DNA of 64,000 nucleotides from Climacteris rufus (Eukaryota; Chordata; Aves; Passeriformes; Climacteridae): the NCBI GenBank assembly GCA_013398175.1, contig VZRZ01002434.1, positions 1,866,019 through 1,930,018 of the forward strand, given 5' to 3'. Made by a program: the position numbers and the translations under genes. Positions 13,531-27,262 of this stretch are shown here, piece after piece. Below the pieces are notes generated by a model that saw only the letters and a list, made by a program, of their open reading frames with translations, made no database searches and had not been told where the DNA came from. How positions within the stretch are numbered: the first letter of the stretch is position 1; the number at the start of each line of letters is the position of its first letter.

Positions 13531-15632
13531 AAATGGAAGTGTCCAGTTAATTACATCCCAGTCAGCTCTCATCCTGGTAGGATAAGAGCTGGCAAGGATG
13601 TTCTTAAACTAAGGATGTTAGAAATAACAAGAAATGTGTGGCCAGCTTTTCTGAAGTGGCCTGCCCATGTTCCCAGAGAAATTTTATTACATGGTTTAGT
13701 CAAAGTACTGTAATATATTGGAAGAATCCTCACTTTAATTAATACCAGAAATCCAGAAGTTTGTTCTATCTATCAAAATCAAGTTAGGATCATCAACGTA
13801 TCTTTCTCTCAGAGGGAAAACAATTGCCACAATAATCGGCACAGCTGGACCTAGCTAGCTAAGAAGTAGCATTGCAATGGTGGTTTAAAAGTTTAGAATC
13901 ACTATGACAAATACCTCAGCACAACAGCTCCTGCTCCTTCTTTGCTCAGGTTTGGATGCTCACCTCATAGGCATCTGCAGAAAAACACAAACACCCATTA
14001 CTTACCTTTTGACCATACACTTTTATGTCAAAAATCCAGCTCCATAAAACCAGAATCGTTAATGGGAACATCTTAATTTAGCATTACCTTGATTCACAAA
14101 ATCACTTCTAAATTTTGAATGGAATTTTCTGCAACGTTTCGTTTCGGTGATTTAACACTCACCTGGAACATGGGTCAAAACCTCGCTTCATTGAAAAGAT
14201 ATTTATTTAAATAAATGGGGCTGCTCTGAAGTGACAGAAAGACTAAGCTACAGATCTGCCAATAGACTCACAGCCAACCATCATCAAAATAAACTGTATA
14301 TAAGACTCAATGCAGCAACACAAAGAAATCCAGTGGAGTGTCAGGCCTGGCCAAACACTGTGTATTCAGTACCTGGGGGGATAATGAAACAGATTAAAAT
14401 TACTGCATTTTAAAGCTTGGTAGAACTTCTTTTCTTCATGCAAAAATAATTAACATGGAAATCCTCTTAGCATATATCAGAGATTAGATTGCCTGGGATG
14501 GAGGAAACCCATGGACCACAATGATATAAGACAGGAGAGGCTGACCAAATAACTTCAGCATAGATGATAGCCTGCTGATTGGGGCTGTCATCTGGGATAT
14601 AAAAACTGGATTTAAAGCTCTGCTGAGTCATTCTCTGCCAACACACACAAGTGCCCTAAGTAGACAGCCCTTAGCTGTCCCAAGGTGTCTTTGCACGTGT
14701 GTGAAAGTATTTTACAATACTTTCTTTTAGTTTTCATTGACCTTGCCACTGCACAAGAACCTTTCTTGAGCCTCAAACACTTCTCTGGGATGAAGCACTC
14801 ATCTTTCTGCTGTTGAAAGCCGTGCACTTTTAAAGTTCAACCTTCTGAAAATTCTGACATGAGGAACTGGCTGTGTGAGATCTGTAGAGGATTCTGCTAT
14901 GCAAATGGGCACTGAAGTACTAAAATCATCAAAGCAATGCTAGCTATTCAACAATGAGCTGCCATTTGTTGCCAGAGAAACACTGTGTTGAATGAAATGC
15001 ATTTAGGAAAACATTGTTACAAAGGGAAAATATGAGTAATCAACCTAAAGCAATGAGCCATGGAAGCTTGTTTTATGAAATGTCTTCCGGACTGTCTCAA
15101 AACATCAGACATGCTGACAGAGATACCAGAGAGGTTTTCTGTTATTTCTCAGAGAGGTGGTTTCAATCTTAGATTCATCACCCCAAAACTATACCATCTT
15201 GGTCTACCTGTCATGTTGAGTTTTTGAATGGAGGAGACTGAAAGTCTGAATGTCCTGAGAGAATCCGAAAGAACTTCATTCCAACCAACATGCTCATGGT
15301 TATGCCTTTTTTGGTGGTTTTTTGGTGCATGTCTATGTATGAATGTTCTCTAGTTCTTCTTCCCTCTCCCTTGCAGGCAGAGAATGAAATCATGCTCCTT
15401 GTACCAGGCAAAGAAACTCTCACATGAGAAGAGAAGGAAAATTACATTTCAGGAACTTAAGCTGAGCTCTCCAGAATAATCTCCAACATTGAAGTCTCTT
15501 GTTTTATTGAATCCATAGACCTGAAATATAACACAGCCTGACTCAGGATGAAGCAAAAATTCAGTTCGCATATAAGCAGCTTTCTTTACAGCATGTCATA
15601 TTCTGCATGGAGGATTGCAGTTATTTGCCACA
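13531..15632. other. Gene-free intergenic stretch
   Basis: AT-rich sequence with no supported feature. The duplicated start AAGTATTTTACAATACTTTC near 14704 is a small palindromic run only. Confidence 0.6.
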
Positions 15633-15778
15633 CGCCTGGAAGTGTCCAAAGTCAGGTTGGACGGGGCTTGGAGCAAGCTGATCTAGTGGAAGCTGTCCCT
15701 GCCCATGACAGAGGGTTGGAAAAAGATGATCTTTAAGGTCACTTCCAACCCAAACAATTTGGTGATACTACAACTCTA
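15633..15778 (+). mobile_element. CR1 LINE, truncated 3' end
   Basis: The sequence runs from GCCTGGAAGTGTCCAAAGTC through GGTTGGACGGGGCTTGGAGC and TGTCCCTGCCCATG to AAGGTCACTTCCAACCCAAA and a decayed terminal octamer zone (TACAACTCTAT). These are standard features of bird CR1 3' ends. Only about 145 bases remain, so it is strongly 5'-truncated. Confidence 0.88.
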
Positions 15779-18688
15779 TATATTCCCTATATTCCATATT
15801 TTATATGTATTCTGTAAGCTAGTACAAACATAAGACTTTCTCCAGCAGGAGCAAGAACACAAAAAGCATGCTTTTTTTTTTTTTTTCCCTCAGGTGCTCC
15901 TGGAGTTACACAATTTTGGCTTTGCTTAAGTTGAGAAAATTTACTGGGAACCACATAGACACACACTGCAGGGCTCATTAGCCTGCTGGGTGAATTTAAT
16001 AACCCTCAAATATTTGATGAGGAAAAAAATAACCTCCTTCCAAATGAAATTAAGGAGATATACAAGCAAGTTTGGTCATACCAGCATTATGTATAAATCA
16101 TCCTACAGTGTGACTTTGGTCATTGCAAGGAATAAATAATTGTATTAGTGTGTTCTCTGCTCTGTGCAGATAAGCAATAGCTACAATACCAACATCAAGA
16201 GGTCAAGAGACATGGAAGCTTGAACCCATTGCATTTATCTTTTTGTTTTCAAGGGTATAGGATGAGTTGCAAGTCTAAAAAAGTACATTTTCAAGTAAAA
16301 CCTGGAGGCAAAAATATAAGTCGGTATGAACTCCCCTCTGGGCCTGGAGTTTTCCTGATTAGCCATTCAACAGACAGGGAAGATAGAATGAAAGAAATAC
16401 TTAATTCTCTTACCCTTTGTATCTTAATTAGCTGTGAAAACACAGACCTGAAAACATTCAACAATTAACAAAAACATTGACTCATACTAAATCTTTTTCT
16501 TTCCTTTTAATTTTAATTTTTTTCCCATCATGTTTCAAGCCTTCTTAGCTAATTTAGGTGTCAACCTACCTTGTAGAAATGCTGTCAACTTTATGACATT
16601 GTTTCCATTAGGGTGTGCACTTTTCCATTTTGATGCCTCTCCTTAATAAGAAGTTCCATCAGAATTAAAACACTTGAGGGTAGGATTATGTCTAAGTATA
16701 TCCATTACTTTTGCTCAAGGAAAATAAACTGCTGTTGTTACTTGATAGGTACTTCATCTGTTACATCTGATTTCTTTTTTTCCCAGTAATTCTGCTCTTT
16801 CTGACTGATGCATATTCTCCTATGACACCTTCCTGGAGAATTTTTCCTCTGGCCATATGTATTGGCCATCAGCAAAAAAAAATACCATTCCAGGCATGCA
16901 GCTGGTTCTGAAACATTGCAGGCACATCTGAGCCCTTCCCAAGCCATGGTGTCTGCTCTGTTAGGGCCATCCCCCATCAAGGACCTGCTGCAGCTCCTCT
17001 GGGAGCTGATCTCAGCTAATCCAGGGAGCTTGGAGGACAGAGGAGTAGCCTGTCAAAACAGAGTGAAACAGAGATCCACTGTTCAGATTTTTCACTGCTT
17101 TTATCTCACTCTCCCAAATCCTTCATTAGTTACTTAATGACATGGGAAGTTTGCTGAGGTCCCAGCAGTCCACTGAAAGCTCTCAACTTCTTATTCCTGT
17201 ACTGATGGAGCCCACCCCCATTTGGTTATGCCAGATGAAGTACTGCCTCCCAAGTGTCTCTGAATGGATTTAGGCAGTTGACAGAGAGGGATTAGTTCAA
17301 TATTCTCATTACACTCATGCGTATTTAATGCTGCATGGTCAGCCTCAGGCATCCAAGAACTATAAGTAAGCACTCTGCTGCCACACAAAATGTTGGGATT
17401 TAGTTCCTTTGAAAACAGAAACCAATAACAGTGGGTTTTGTCCATGTTTAGCTCTTAACTCCCACTAGCTCACTTGTGACATTTAGTTTTGCCAACTCCT
17501 AGAAATTTGTATAAAGTGATCTTTGGCCCCAGTATCCCCACATGAATTAATTATGCACTCCTTCAGCCCTGTGACAATTCTTCAGTGTCCAAAGAAATCT
17601 GCCCTTTGTGTCCACTATGCGTCTGCTGCTTCTGCATCTGCAACAGCTCTTCACCTTCTGACCAAACCAGGGAATGACACTTTCCAGAAGACTTCTCTGC
17701 ATCCTACTCAATGCCAAGACAGAAGTAATTACTCGAGAGGTATTTTGTCCCATTTATTTCCTGGAATGGAAATTAAAGGAGCACAGTGAGGAGGGAAGAG
17801 AAAACCAGAGTGTAAACTGACTCAGTTTTTTTTTTGTATAGTGATGGAGCCAGCTCAGATGTTCTAAAATAGGGGGTAGTTTCTGTTCCATCCCTGGAAA
17901 ATAATATCGGATGCTGTCTCTCCTTTGGATTCTTGGGCAGCCTGAGCAAAAGGACTAGAGGAAGGGATGGCTTAGCCTCCTGCAGGAACCCTCACTGAGT
18001 GCTTTTCCCCACAAGGGAGCAGTCAGACGCGGCCTGTGGAAAAGCCAGCTTGGCACGACTGCCGACTGCGAGCGTGGTGAAGGTGAGAGGTTCACCAGCT
18101 GACACTGCTGCTGGAATGACCTCAGAGGCCAGGGTGGCTCCACATGGAAGTAGTTGCTGATGCTATTAATGCTATTAATAAATCCTGGGCTTTCTGTCCA
18201 GCCCTGCAGCTCCATCCTACTCCCCAAATATCCAACCAGACTGAAGAGTAGATTCGGGCTTCTTTGTACAACTCCAGCAATAGAGACAGAGGAGACAAAC
18301 CTGCAGAGTATTCCTGGCCTACAGAACTTTCCTGAATGGTCAAGGGAGGGCATCGTGACCCAAGGCTCTCCCAGCTTTGGCATGACAGGCATGGCAGAGG
18401 AAGAGGCAAGTGCCTTGGGCTGAGGCAAATTAATTCAATCTTGTGGCTGCTCCAGTTCATTCTGAGCCAAGCGGGGATCTGACCTAGCTGGGAATATCAG
18501 CAGGTGGCATAAAGCCAGCTGTGCCATCCCCTTCCCAGGGCTCCAAAGTGGGAATTCAGATTTTGTTTGGCTGGGTTGCTGTGTTCCAGCATGGCTAGGC
18601 CAGACATCTTTTTTAGATATTACATTTTACATGTATGTTTTAAATAAATAGGCTGTATTTTAGGAGCACTTAGCCATAAGTATATAAA
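15779..18688. other. Gene-free intergenic stretch
   Basis: No gene is seen. A T-run lies at about 15871-15886. The segment at 17955-18440 is richer in GC and CpG than its neighbours and includes ATGCTATTA twice followed by AATAAA near 18178, but no element could be assigned. Confidence 0.55.
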
Positions 18689-18851
18689 CTGCTCTGAGGT
18701 TTACCCCATTGGAATTAGAACGAACCTAATTCATAATTCAGACATCAGGCTAGAAACAGCTCAGCTTCGCTCCATGGACCTATAGCTTGATGTCTGAACT
18801 GCCCACGAGACGCCCTCTAATCCCAATAGCTGTAACTTAACCTCAGAGTGG
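18689..18851. repeat. Long imperfect inverted repeat (hairpin-forming)
   Basis: The left arm carries GCTCTGAGGTTTA (about 18691-18703), ATTGGAATTAGA and ATTCAGACATCAGGCTA (about 18736-18752). The right arm, read in reverse complement, carries CACTCTGAGGTTAA, ATTGGGATTAGA and GTTCAGACATCAAGCTA in the same order. The arms are about 65-70 bases, the central loop about 30. It fits an old palindromic non-autonomous DNA transposon or a transcribed hairpin. No family was recognised with confidence. Confidence 0.75.
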
Positions 18852-21067
18852 TTTCTAAACTTACTAAATAAATACACTTTTTAAAGAGGAATGCACCATA
18901 TTTATTAGGGTTTTTGCTCCGTTCAGGCAGACTATCATTTTAGAGCTGTTCCTATGAGAGAGGCTGTGGAGAGACACAACTATATTCAGGAAAAATTTCA
19001 GAGCCTAGTTCCTTTTTCCTTTTTTTTTTAATGAAAAAGAAAAAAATCCAGCCTACTCTATTTAACTGACTACAGGAAGTATCTGATGGTACAAATTCTT
19101 AAGCATAAGCACTTACCCATGCAAAAAGTTTCCTTGCATGGGTAGTCATACTGAATTCACTATCCCTGTCAGCTTCAGAAGGTGACCAAAGAATGGGCTT
19201 GAGATCTTGTGTTCATTCCTCAATCAACATCTTTTTCACATGTTCGCACGTGGTACGCTGGTAAATAAAAAAAGTATGTTCCCAGTTAAAACGGAGTGAC
19301 GGCATTTGGGTTTTCCTCAAAGTGTGCGTCCAACCCTCACTCCCACTTTGTACCAAAATCTTGTTCATTACCAAAAATTATTTTATAAGCATCAGTGCGT
19401 GAAGACAGAAAAGCTGAATTCTCAAAATAGCATTTTTGCAAGAGGAAGGAGCACATTAATAGCATGAAAGTCTGGCTGTCTGATCAGATCAGGGCTTTCA
19501 GATTTTATCTTCATTGATAATTTTTCAACTTCACTCAACACTTTGTATACTGGAAAAGGGCTGTGCAGCAGGGACTTTTCTGAATGCCTTAATACCACAA
19601 ACTGTATCTGGTCAGTCTGTCTGCTCTCCATGTGTGCCTGGCTTCACAGCAAATAAATGCCAGAAATAGCATTCCTACAGGATTTCCAGTTCAAAAGCCA
19701 CAAGAATGCTCTTTCTCATGGTATGGCACCGTGCAATAAAATGGTGTCATCTGGAAAATTACAGTCTTGGAAACAAATGTTTTTCCCTCTTGACTGATTT
19801 AAATCATCTAAAAATAGATGAGTTGTCATATAACTTTTATATTTGTCAGGGGAGCCCCTCATTTCATCTTGTGACAGTACAAGAAATGTGTCCCATAACA
19901 AGACAGACAGATCTTCCTAGGGAATCCCCCAGGAATAATTTTTTTCTCTAATTGTGCAAACTCCTCAGAAATAAAACCTCAAAGCAATTCATCAAAGGTT
20001 GAGAACCCGTTCAAGGTCACTCCAAGAAATGATTTCAAGGAGTATTTATGTAGTACAAATTTAGGGGGATAAGGAAGGAAATGTCACAGATAAAACTCCA
20101 GTTTTTCTTTCTGCTTTCCTAAGTAAGCCTTCTTAAAACTGACTCCATATTAAAACAGGTTGTCACATCTGGTGGCTGAGAGAAACATCATCTTAATCCC
20201 TCTCCCTGATCAGTGCAGCTGGGCCACTCATTAATGATGTTTATCTGCTCACTTCAGAAACAGGAAAACCTTGCAGGTGAGAAGCCATGGAATAATTTAA
20301 CATAAGAAACCAAGGCTTTTCAGCTTGTCAGTGAAGAATCCTTTTGGTTTTTAACTAAGACAACAGCTGAACGTGATCAGGATGGATCATGTATTGGTTA
20401 AGAAAGGCCACCAAACTATCAAGTCTACTCATATGCTCTTTCCTATCAATTATTCCCAGCTTCCCTCTTTAGACTTCCCACAAAAATAGCTTCTCAACTC
20501 TTTTGTCACCCTTTGAAGGCAGTGTAAGCACAGATGTTTGTGAAGTGTCACCTGTTCTACCTAAAATCAAACCAGTCATTGACGAGCACTTGTTCCAATC
20601 TGCATGTACTTGCTGCCTTTTGCAGAAACATGAAGAAAAACCATGGTCCCCATTTTGGGAGTGTTTTAGTCCCATTTGTTCATTACAAGTCCAACTCTTT
20701 GTTTCCATCTGAGAGGATTCATGCTTTCACTACTTAGAGTTCAAGGGTTCAGGCCACACTGATGATCTGAAGCTGCGCAGACACAGAAATTCTGGCAGTC
20801 TCTTGAATGCTGCATTTACAATTCCATACATAATCTATATCCCATCGAGGATCAGAGACTCCTTATAAGCAAAGTAAGCAATAAATTGCAGTTTCTGAAT
20901 GTGTCTTTGCAGTTCTCAGTGACTCACATCTGAGAAGTGCTAATGAATGAGAAAAGAACAAGTTTACAGGTATGGAGTAGAATGTCAATTACCATGACTG
21001 GCGTGATGAATTTCAGGTAATAAAGTGCATTGTACCAATTAAACAGAGTGTACATTAATACACATCT
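18852..21067. other. Gene-free intergenic stretch
   Basis: Only the 11-bp hairpin at 19114-19144 stands out. Short frames at 19706-19951 and 20503-20712 show no domain. Confidence 0.6.
19114..19144. repeat. Perfect 11-bp inverted repeat with 9-base loop
   Basis: TACCCATGCAA (19114-19124) is followed after 9 bases by its exact reverse complement TTGCATGGGTA (19134-19144). It is a short hairpin with no neighbouring gene. Confidence 0.9.
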
Positions 21068-21386
21068 ACCTGACAGGAGGGGGCAGCCAGGTGAGGATTG
21101 GGCTCTGATCCCAGGGAACAAGGGACATTACAAGAGGAAGTGGCTTCCAGCGGTGCCGAGGGAGACTCAGATTGGACATCAGGAATTTCTTCATGGAAAG
21201 GGTTGTAAGCGTTGGAAGGGGCTGCCCAGGGAGGTGGTGGAGACCCCATCCCTGCAGGTGTCCAAGAAATGACTGGATGTGGCACTCAGTGCTCTGGGCT
21301 GGGTGATAAGGTGGGGATCAGTCACAGGTTGAACTCAGTGATCTTGGAGGTCTTTTACAACCAAAATTACTCTGTGATTCTATGAA
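21068..21386 (+). mobile_element. CR1 LINE, truncated 3' end
   Basis: CR1 landmarks occur in order: GCAGCCAGGTGAGGATTGGG, CTCTGATCCCAGGGAACAAG, AGATTGGACATCAGGAATTT, GGAAGGGGCTGCCCAGGGAG, CCCTGCAGGTGTCCAAGAAA, and the tail GTGATTCTATGA near 21373-21385. This is one of the better-preserved copies here. It has no intact reading frame and is non-autonomous. Confidence 0.93.
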
Positions 21387-24215
21387 TTAAAGGCTGAATT
21401 GTTTCTATTCTGGTGACAATCTTGTTATTACCTCTTTCTACCCTACTAAAGTGATATATGCATACAAAACTCCAATGCACCTTAGAAAACTTTTTGCCTT
21501 CCTTTCTGTGTTTGCTTTGTTGGAACTCACTTTTCTGATAGCAGCTCTGTACCAGTTAGCAATGCTATACATTATAAATTTCCCTATCAACTCTAGAAAC
21601 AAAAGACATACTAAAAATTAATTTTTCCAAGTGGGAAAACCTGCCATTCCTCAGAGCGAAAGTCCTTTGTGGAAAGTACTTCCTTGCCCAGCCCCAATAA
21701 TTAACATCTCTTGGACTGAAACACCTCTGTTTGGCACACAGAGAAGAGATTTGCATGCAAGCTTTCTTCCACATACTTTTGTTCAACAGCTGTATACATG
21801 ATCAGCCAGGACAGGCACATGACATGCATTCACATGAAATGCACATGTGAGCTATAAGCCTGCTAGAAATTCCGAGAACCACAACATTTCACTTGTCATA
21901 TTACTTGGCTTTCTTCCTACACTGATGGAGTATCAGCTTCAGAGCCTCACTAGAAAAAAACAGGCATTTCACATCTTGGTGTCAGGCATTTGGTTATCCA
22001 CATTCACAGCAACATTGCAACCTTGTTTTAACCATATATAATTGTTTTTTCTAATCTTTCCTTATGCTTTCTGGAAGGTTATCTGGCATTTATGAGCAGC
22101 AGACGTATCCTCCTCTTACAGGTGACAGCAAAACAATGGCTGGTGACAGTTCCAATACAGGAAAAATTGCCTCAAAATCTGTATGGAAAGACAGGTCTGA
22201 TGATTAGATTTTGAACAGTAATTGAGCACGTGAATAAACAGGCAGACACCAACCAGGATTTTAAATTACTAGATTTTTAATAATAGAATTTCCTTTGAGA
22301 AATTGAAGATATCCCTAAATAATCCTAAGAGCTTAATTACCTTTTGTTTTCTGTTTGACTGTGTTCCTTATCTGCAGACCACCTGTAATTGTGCCCTGGG
22401 GCATGTCCACTCATCTGGGAAAGATTGAGGGCATTGAAGAAAGGAGTAAAAAGTGTTTTGCTGAAATGTTGTGACTGTCAAAGCACTTTCACCACAGCTC
22501 CCCACCCTCCCAAGCCACAACTGCAGAGTACCTGTGGTGGACAAAACTATTTGCAAAAGCAGAGCCAACTTCTCAGCCTCTCAGAGCAGCAAAGTTTTGG
22601 GGTAGAGGGATAGGAATGATGGAAAAAGAAGAGACAATGAGGCATTCCCTGCTCCTTGACTTACAGCAGGGACCTTGAGCCCAGCCCCAGCTCACAAACA
22701 TGAAACCACCCACAGAGCTGCATTGCCAGATCCCACCTCATTCTTGAGCTCCTGCAAGGTCACCTCCTCCCTTTCTGCCTTTCAGTCCCTGTGACACAAG
22801 GGCTCACAATTCCCTCAAGGATAAAGTGGCACCAGGACTGGTAACAAACTGATGGGAGGACCAAGCTTGAAGCTGACAGGCAACATCACTATCTCCTGGA
22901 GGGCAAAAGGGAGGAAGTTGTGAGAAAGAGAAGAAGCTCTCTGAAATTCTGAGCCATTTTCATCCCCAGAAGGAAATATCTGCACTGCAGTAAATATGTC
23001 AGGGAGCATAAATTGGCACCAAAGAAGCTGTGTCCAGGTGGATCTCAAAGTGGATGATTACCTTTGCAGGGGGCCCTTGCATGAAGATCAAGACTTGGAT
23101 TCAGTTGGGATTTTTGTGGTCAAAGTATGGAAATGCAGATGTTACATAGTGCCAGTCACAGAACGATATTGAGCTAGCTGGAGCTCATAAGGATTTCTGA
23201 GAGAGCCACACACACACAGCATTTCTCCCAGTTGCAAACAGCTTTCTGCTAATAAATATTACCCTGAGGGCTTCCTGCGGGGAAATAAGGGAGCATAAAG
23301 TTTGTATCTGCATCTGGAAGGGAACTGCTGTTGTTCATGTAAGTGCCTGAGCTTGTATCTTTATTTTTTTTCCAGATCCACCACAATCAGCACAAGTGTC
23401 ACAGCACTGAGTTGCCACTTCATTTCCTAATGCAGGTTATCTTGACCATCATGGCATCATGCTCAAGGACTTACTATTACTTGGAAAAAAATACATCTAA
23501 AATGTATTTTAATTGTGGAGATTTTGCATCTGTTTCACAAGACAGGCTGCAGGCTGCGTTGTTGATTCTGGACTAACTCAATGTTTGTATCAGTATTTCT
23601 GCTTCAGAAAATGCTGGACCCAGCCTGTTTGAGAGCAGGACCCAGTCTCCCTAATCAAAAGGCCCTACTGGGTTAATGTAATTTTGCCTTCATGCAGGAA
23701 TTGTTGTTCAATAATTTAGTGCTTGCTATCAAATTTAAGCTTAGACATATATTCAGCTCATGTCAACACACATCCTGCCAATGTGGAAAGCCATGCACTC
23801 TAGAAAAAAAGGCAGAAGGAAAGAGCATTAAGCAGCAGGAAGAATACTGTACCAAAATAAATGTTTTGCTCATTAGATTGTATTTTTGTCCATATTACTG
23901 AAAAATGGAAACAGCAAAATGCAACTTTCAAGCTTTCTGCATAATTAGTCTCCTGTAGGAGAAATGTGCTAGTGAAGAAATGGCTGAAAGTTGCAGAGCA
24001 TTTTCAGAGATCTTTAACCAGTGGTGGTGTTGTCTGGCTAAAGAATCTGAATTTTTTAGAAAAGTCAATCAATAGCTTATGATTTTGCAAATTTTAACTA
24101 ATAAAAACTTTCTATGGGCAGACCACAGTCCACCTCAGCTTTCAGTGATGACAGTGAAGGATTTCATATCATTTAATGGGAACATGAATTGACCCTGAGG
24201 ACCACATTCAGGTGA
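21387..24215. other. Gene-free intergenic stretch
   Basis: No supported gene, RNA or transposon. Frames of 60-80 codons are scattered without family resemblance. Confidence 0.6.
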
Positions 24216-24745
24216 TCACAGAATCATAGAATTATTTAAGTTAAAAAAGACCTGTAAGACCATCAAGTCCAGCCATTAACCTAATACTGATTTGTTCACC
24301 ACTAAACCATGTCCCCAAGTCCCACAACTATACGTCTTTTAAATATCTCCAGGGATGGTGACCCAACTGCTTCCCTGGGCAGCCTGTACCAGTGCTTGAC
24401 AACCCTTCCAGTGAAGACATTTTTCCTATTATCTTACCTAAGCCTCCCCTGGTGCAACTTGAGGCTCTTTCCTGTTGTCCTGTCCCTTGTTCCCTGGGAG
24501 AAGAGACTGACACTCACCTGGGAGAAGAGACTGACCGTCACCTGGTCCCACCCTCCTGTGAGGGAGTTGTGGAGAGCAGTAATGTCGCTCTGAATCTCCT
24601 TCTGTCCAGGCTAAACAATCCCAGCTACCTCAGGTCATAAGACTTGCACTCCAGATCCTTCCCCAGACCTGTTCCCCTCGCTGGACACACTCCAGAGAGG
24701 AGTCTTTCTGATAGTGAGGGGCTCAACACTGAACACTTCAGTGCC
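24216..24745 (-). mobile_element. CR1 LINE, truncated 3' end
   Basis: On the plus strand it begins with the reverse-complemented tail (TCACAGAATCATAGAAT) and continues with CTCCAGGGATGGTGACCCAA, CCCTGGGCAGCCTGTACCAG and the segment encoding the usual CR1 3' region. About 530 bases remain, the longest CR1 in the window. It contains a 24-bp tandem duplication at 24493-24540. Confidence 0.92.
24493..24540. repeat. 24-bp tandem duplication within CR1
   Basis: Unit 1 is 24493-24516 and unit 2 is 24517-24540. Both begin CCTGGGAGAAGAGACTGAC and differ at about two positions near their ends. It looks like a local slippage event after or during CR1 insertion. Confidence 0.9.
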
Positions 24746-27193
24746 TCTGCTTACTTGGTGGAGAAAGCCAAACACCTCTGAAGGCCTCTGAGGCATGGCT
24801 TAGAGGGCTGAAGAACACTAAGAATGGAGATTTTGGAAAACAGCTGATAGGAAAACTGGATAGTGGCACTGTGGGAATAATCAGGCTGCCTGACCACGGC
24901 CTCAGTGTGCAGTCACCTTGCCATTTAGTTTGCATGCATGGTTTGCAGACTGCCAGTACTTTGGCAGAAGGTCTTCTTTTAGTTGTCTGCTTTCAAGTGT
25001 CAGGGATGTTCGTGTTGGAGCTGCAGTTCCAGAGTTGTAGACCTGCTCTTCCAGGTGCATGGAGTCTCAGTTGCTTCCTCACAGCTACAGAAAACTCAAT
25101 AATTTTCATAGCTTTAGAGATGTGGGTACTCCCACACTCAGTGCAATATCACTGACTACTTGAATGCTTCTTGAATGTTTGTAATACTCAATTTTTAAAT
25201 TAAGAGTTTTTGTAATTGCTTTTAATACATACTTGGATCCCTTCTTCTGTATATCTAATAAAAATCTTTTGCACTAAAAAGAGTGGGAACAAAGACAGAC
25301 CAGGGAGGTTTTTAAAAGTAGAAAGCATAAAATGTAAACAAAATTTACATCCCTGGAAAAAGAGACAATTCTCATAAGAACTGCACTGGAGACATTTGCT
25401 GTTGGTCTCAGAAATGAATTGGCTAACCTTCAAACAGCAAGAGAGACTCCAAATCTGGTAAAGCAACTCCTCATCCTGCCTTCCCTCAACAAAATGCCCC
25501 CCTGAATTCAGAGGAATTTTCCAAAGGAAGGAGCTAAGGAAGAGAGAGTTTGCCAGAGGTTACATAGGGAATTTGCTGCAGAGCCAGGAATGGAGTTAGC
25601 TGCTTGTTAAGAAGTGAGATGCAGGTCCTATCCTTAGACTACAGCACTCTCCATATTTAGCTAGACCATGAGTAAAGGCAGTCAAATAACATCCATCTCC
25701 TCAGTTACCTAAAGGCACTGAGATTTCCAGATGAAAAGCAAGATGTGCTCCAAACATTCCTCACCGTGGCTTTCAGGGATGAAGCTGTGCAGGTTTCTGC
25801 CCCAGCTGAGGCCTGAGAACACAGCACAGGGTGCTTTCAGCTGCCTTGTGCTTCAGTGATGTTTATGGACACCTTTTTGCTGTGTCAGCCAGATCTCCTG
25901 CCCCACATCTGTGATGGAAACCAGAGGCCATCCCCACAGCCTAAGGCCCACCTCAGCCTAGAGACCCCCACTGGCTTGTCCCACTAAATATTTAGAGCCA
26001 GCCCACATCAGGGAGAGGATTTGTGTGGAATTTAAGTCTGGGCAAAGGTGGTCTCCAGCAATCATCTAAAAGAAAAAGCTCAAACTCATGTCTGTTGCTG
26101 TGCTGAAGGCAGTTATGGAGTCCTGAACCCATGCCATTGCTTCAAAACAAAACCAAGTCAGTGACAGCAATAAAAAAAGGGGTTAAAAAGAGCTAAGCTC
26201 TTCCAAACCTGTATGTAACTTTAAACCAAATATTAACAGAAAAAAACCCCTGGCATTTAAGTTGGCGCTTAACTCTAGTTAATGAGGAGTTCAGATTTCC
26301 ATTCTAACCCTCTTTTTCTGTTGCTTGTAATTTTCTCAAATAAACTCCATTTCGGGCTGAAATTTTCCGTGCTTCAGATTTTTTTGGAAAGTTTATACAA
26401 AATCAGTTAAACAGTTTATTTATGTTAGCACTGAAAACAAAAAAAGCCACACAAAAATATTTCCATGTATGTTCTGATCAGATATTTTCTGCTCAATGAA
26501 CTCAAAATCAGCCACAGTAAGGAATTTCCAAATTTTGCATGTGTTTATCCTCAGTAAGTTTAGGAAAAAAACAAACAACAAACACAAAAACCTCAAGCCA
26601 AATCTGGACATTGACAAATTGAGTCTTTTAAGTCTTTTAAATTTAAATCTCAGAATGTTATATGGGTACTTTCAGTCTTTGAAGAAATAGTGGGAAGATT
26701 TTATAAATACTTAGAGTGGCATCATCACCTTTAGCCTAACAATGCTCATTGGGTATGTTCACACAGCTCTGAAAATAAGTTTTAAAAGTGTCTATTAGCA
26801 TAATATGCCTTATATCCTGTCTCTATGGGTATATCATGGGCTGCACATTGGTTTTGACCAATTTGACTTAATTCTATCTGAGGATGTGCCAGACAGCCTT
26901 GTGGACATAGAGAAGCTGAAATCCACTTGTAGCAGCTGTGCTTGGGCTGCACCAGTCTTCAAGTTGTCTTGGGGGTCCATAAAGCCAGTTTTAATTGCCA
27001 GTGATTCCAAGGGGAAAAGATAAATTCCAGCAATGCAAGTTCTTTGAAGTGCCGTGCCCAGTAGCAGCAAGTCTTCCCCTCTGTCAGTAACTCATCCTGG
27101 AAGACTGTACACAAATGTCAGTGTATACACACTGCAGCGTGGTCCTTTGGGAAGATGCAAGTACATTTTTTTTGTCTAATTAATCAAAATATC

Positions 27194-27262
27194 TAAACTC
27201 ATGCATAACGATAAATATATTTATATGTACATATACATATATACATATAAAAAGTGTATATG
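27194..27262. repeat. AT-rich TATA/TACA microsatellite-like tract
   Basis: Degenerate ATATAC and ATATTT repeats include the palindrome TATATGTACATATA. It is low-complexity DNA. Confidence 0.8.
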
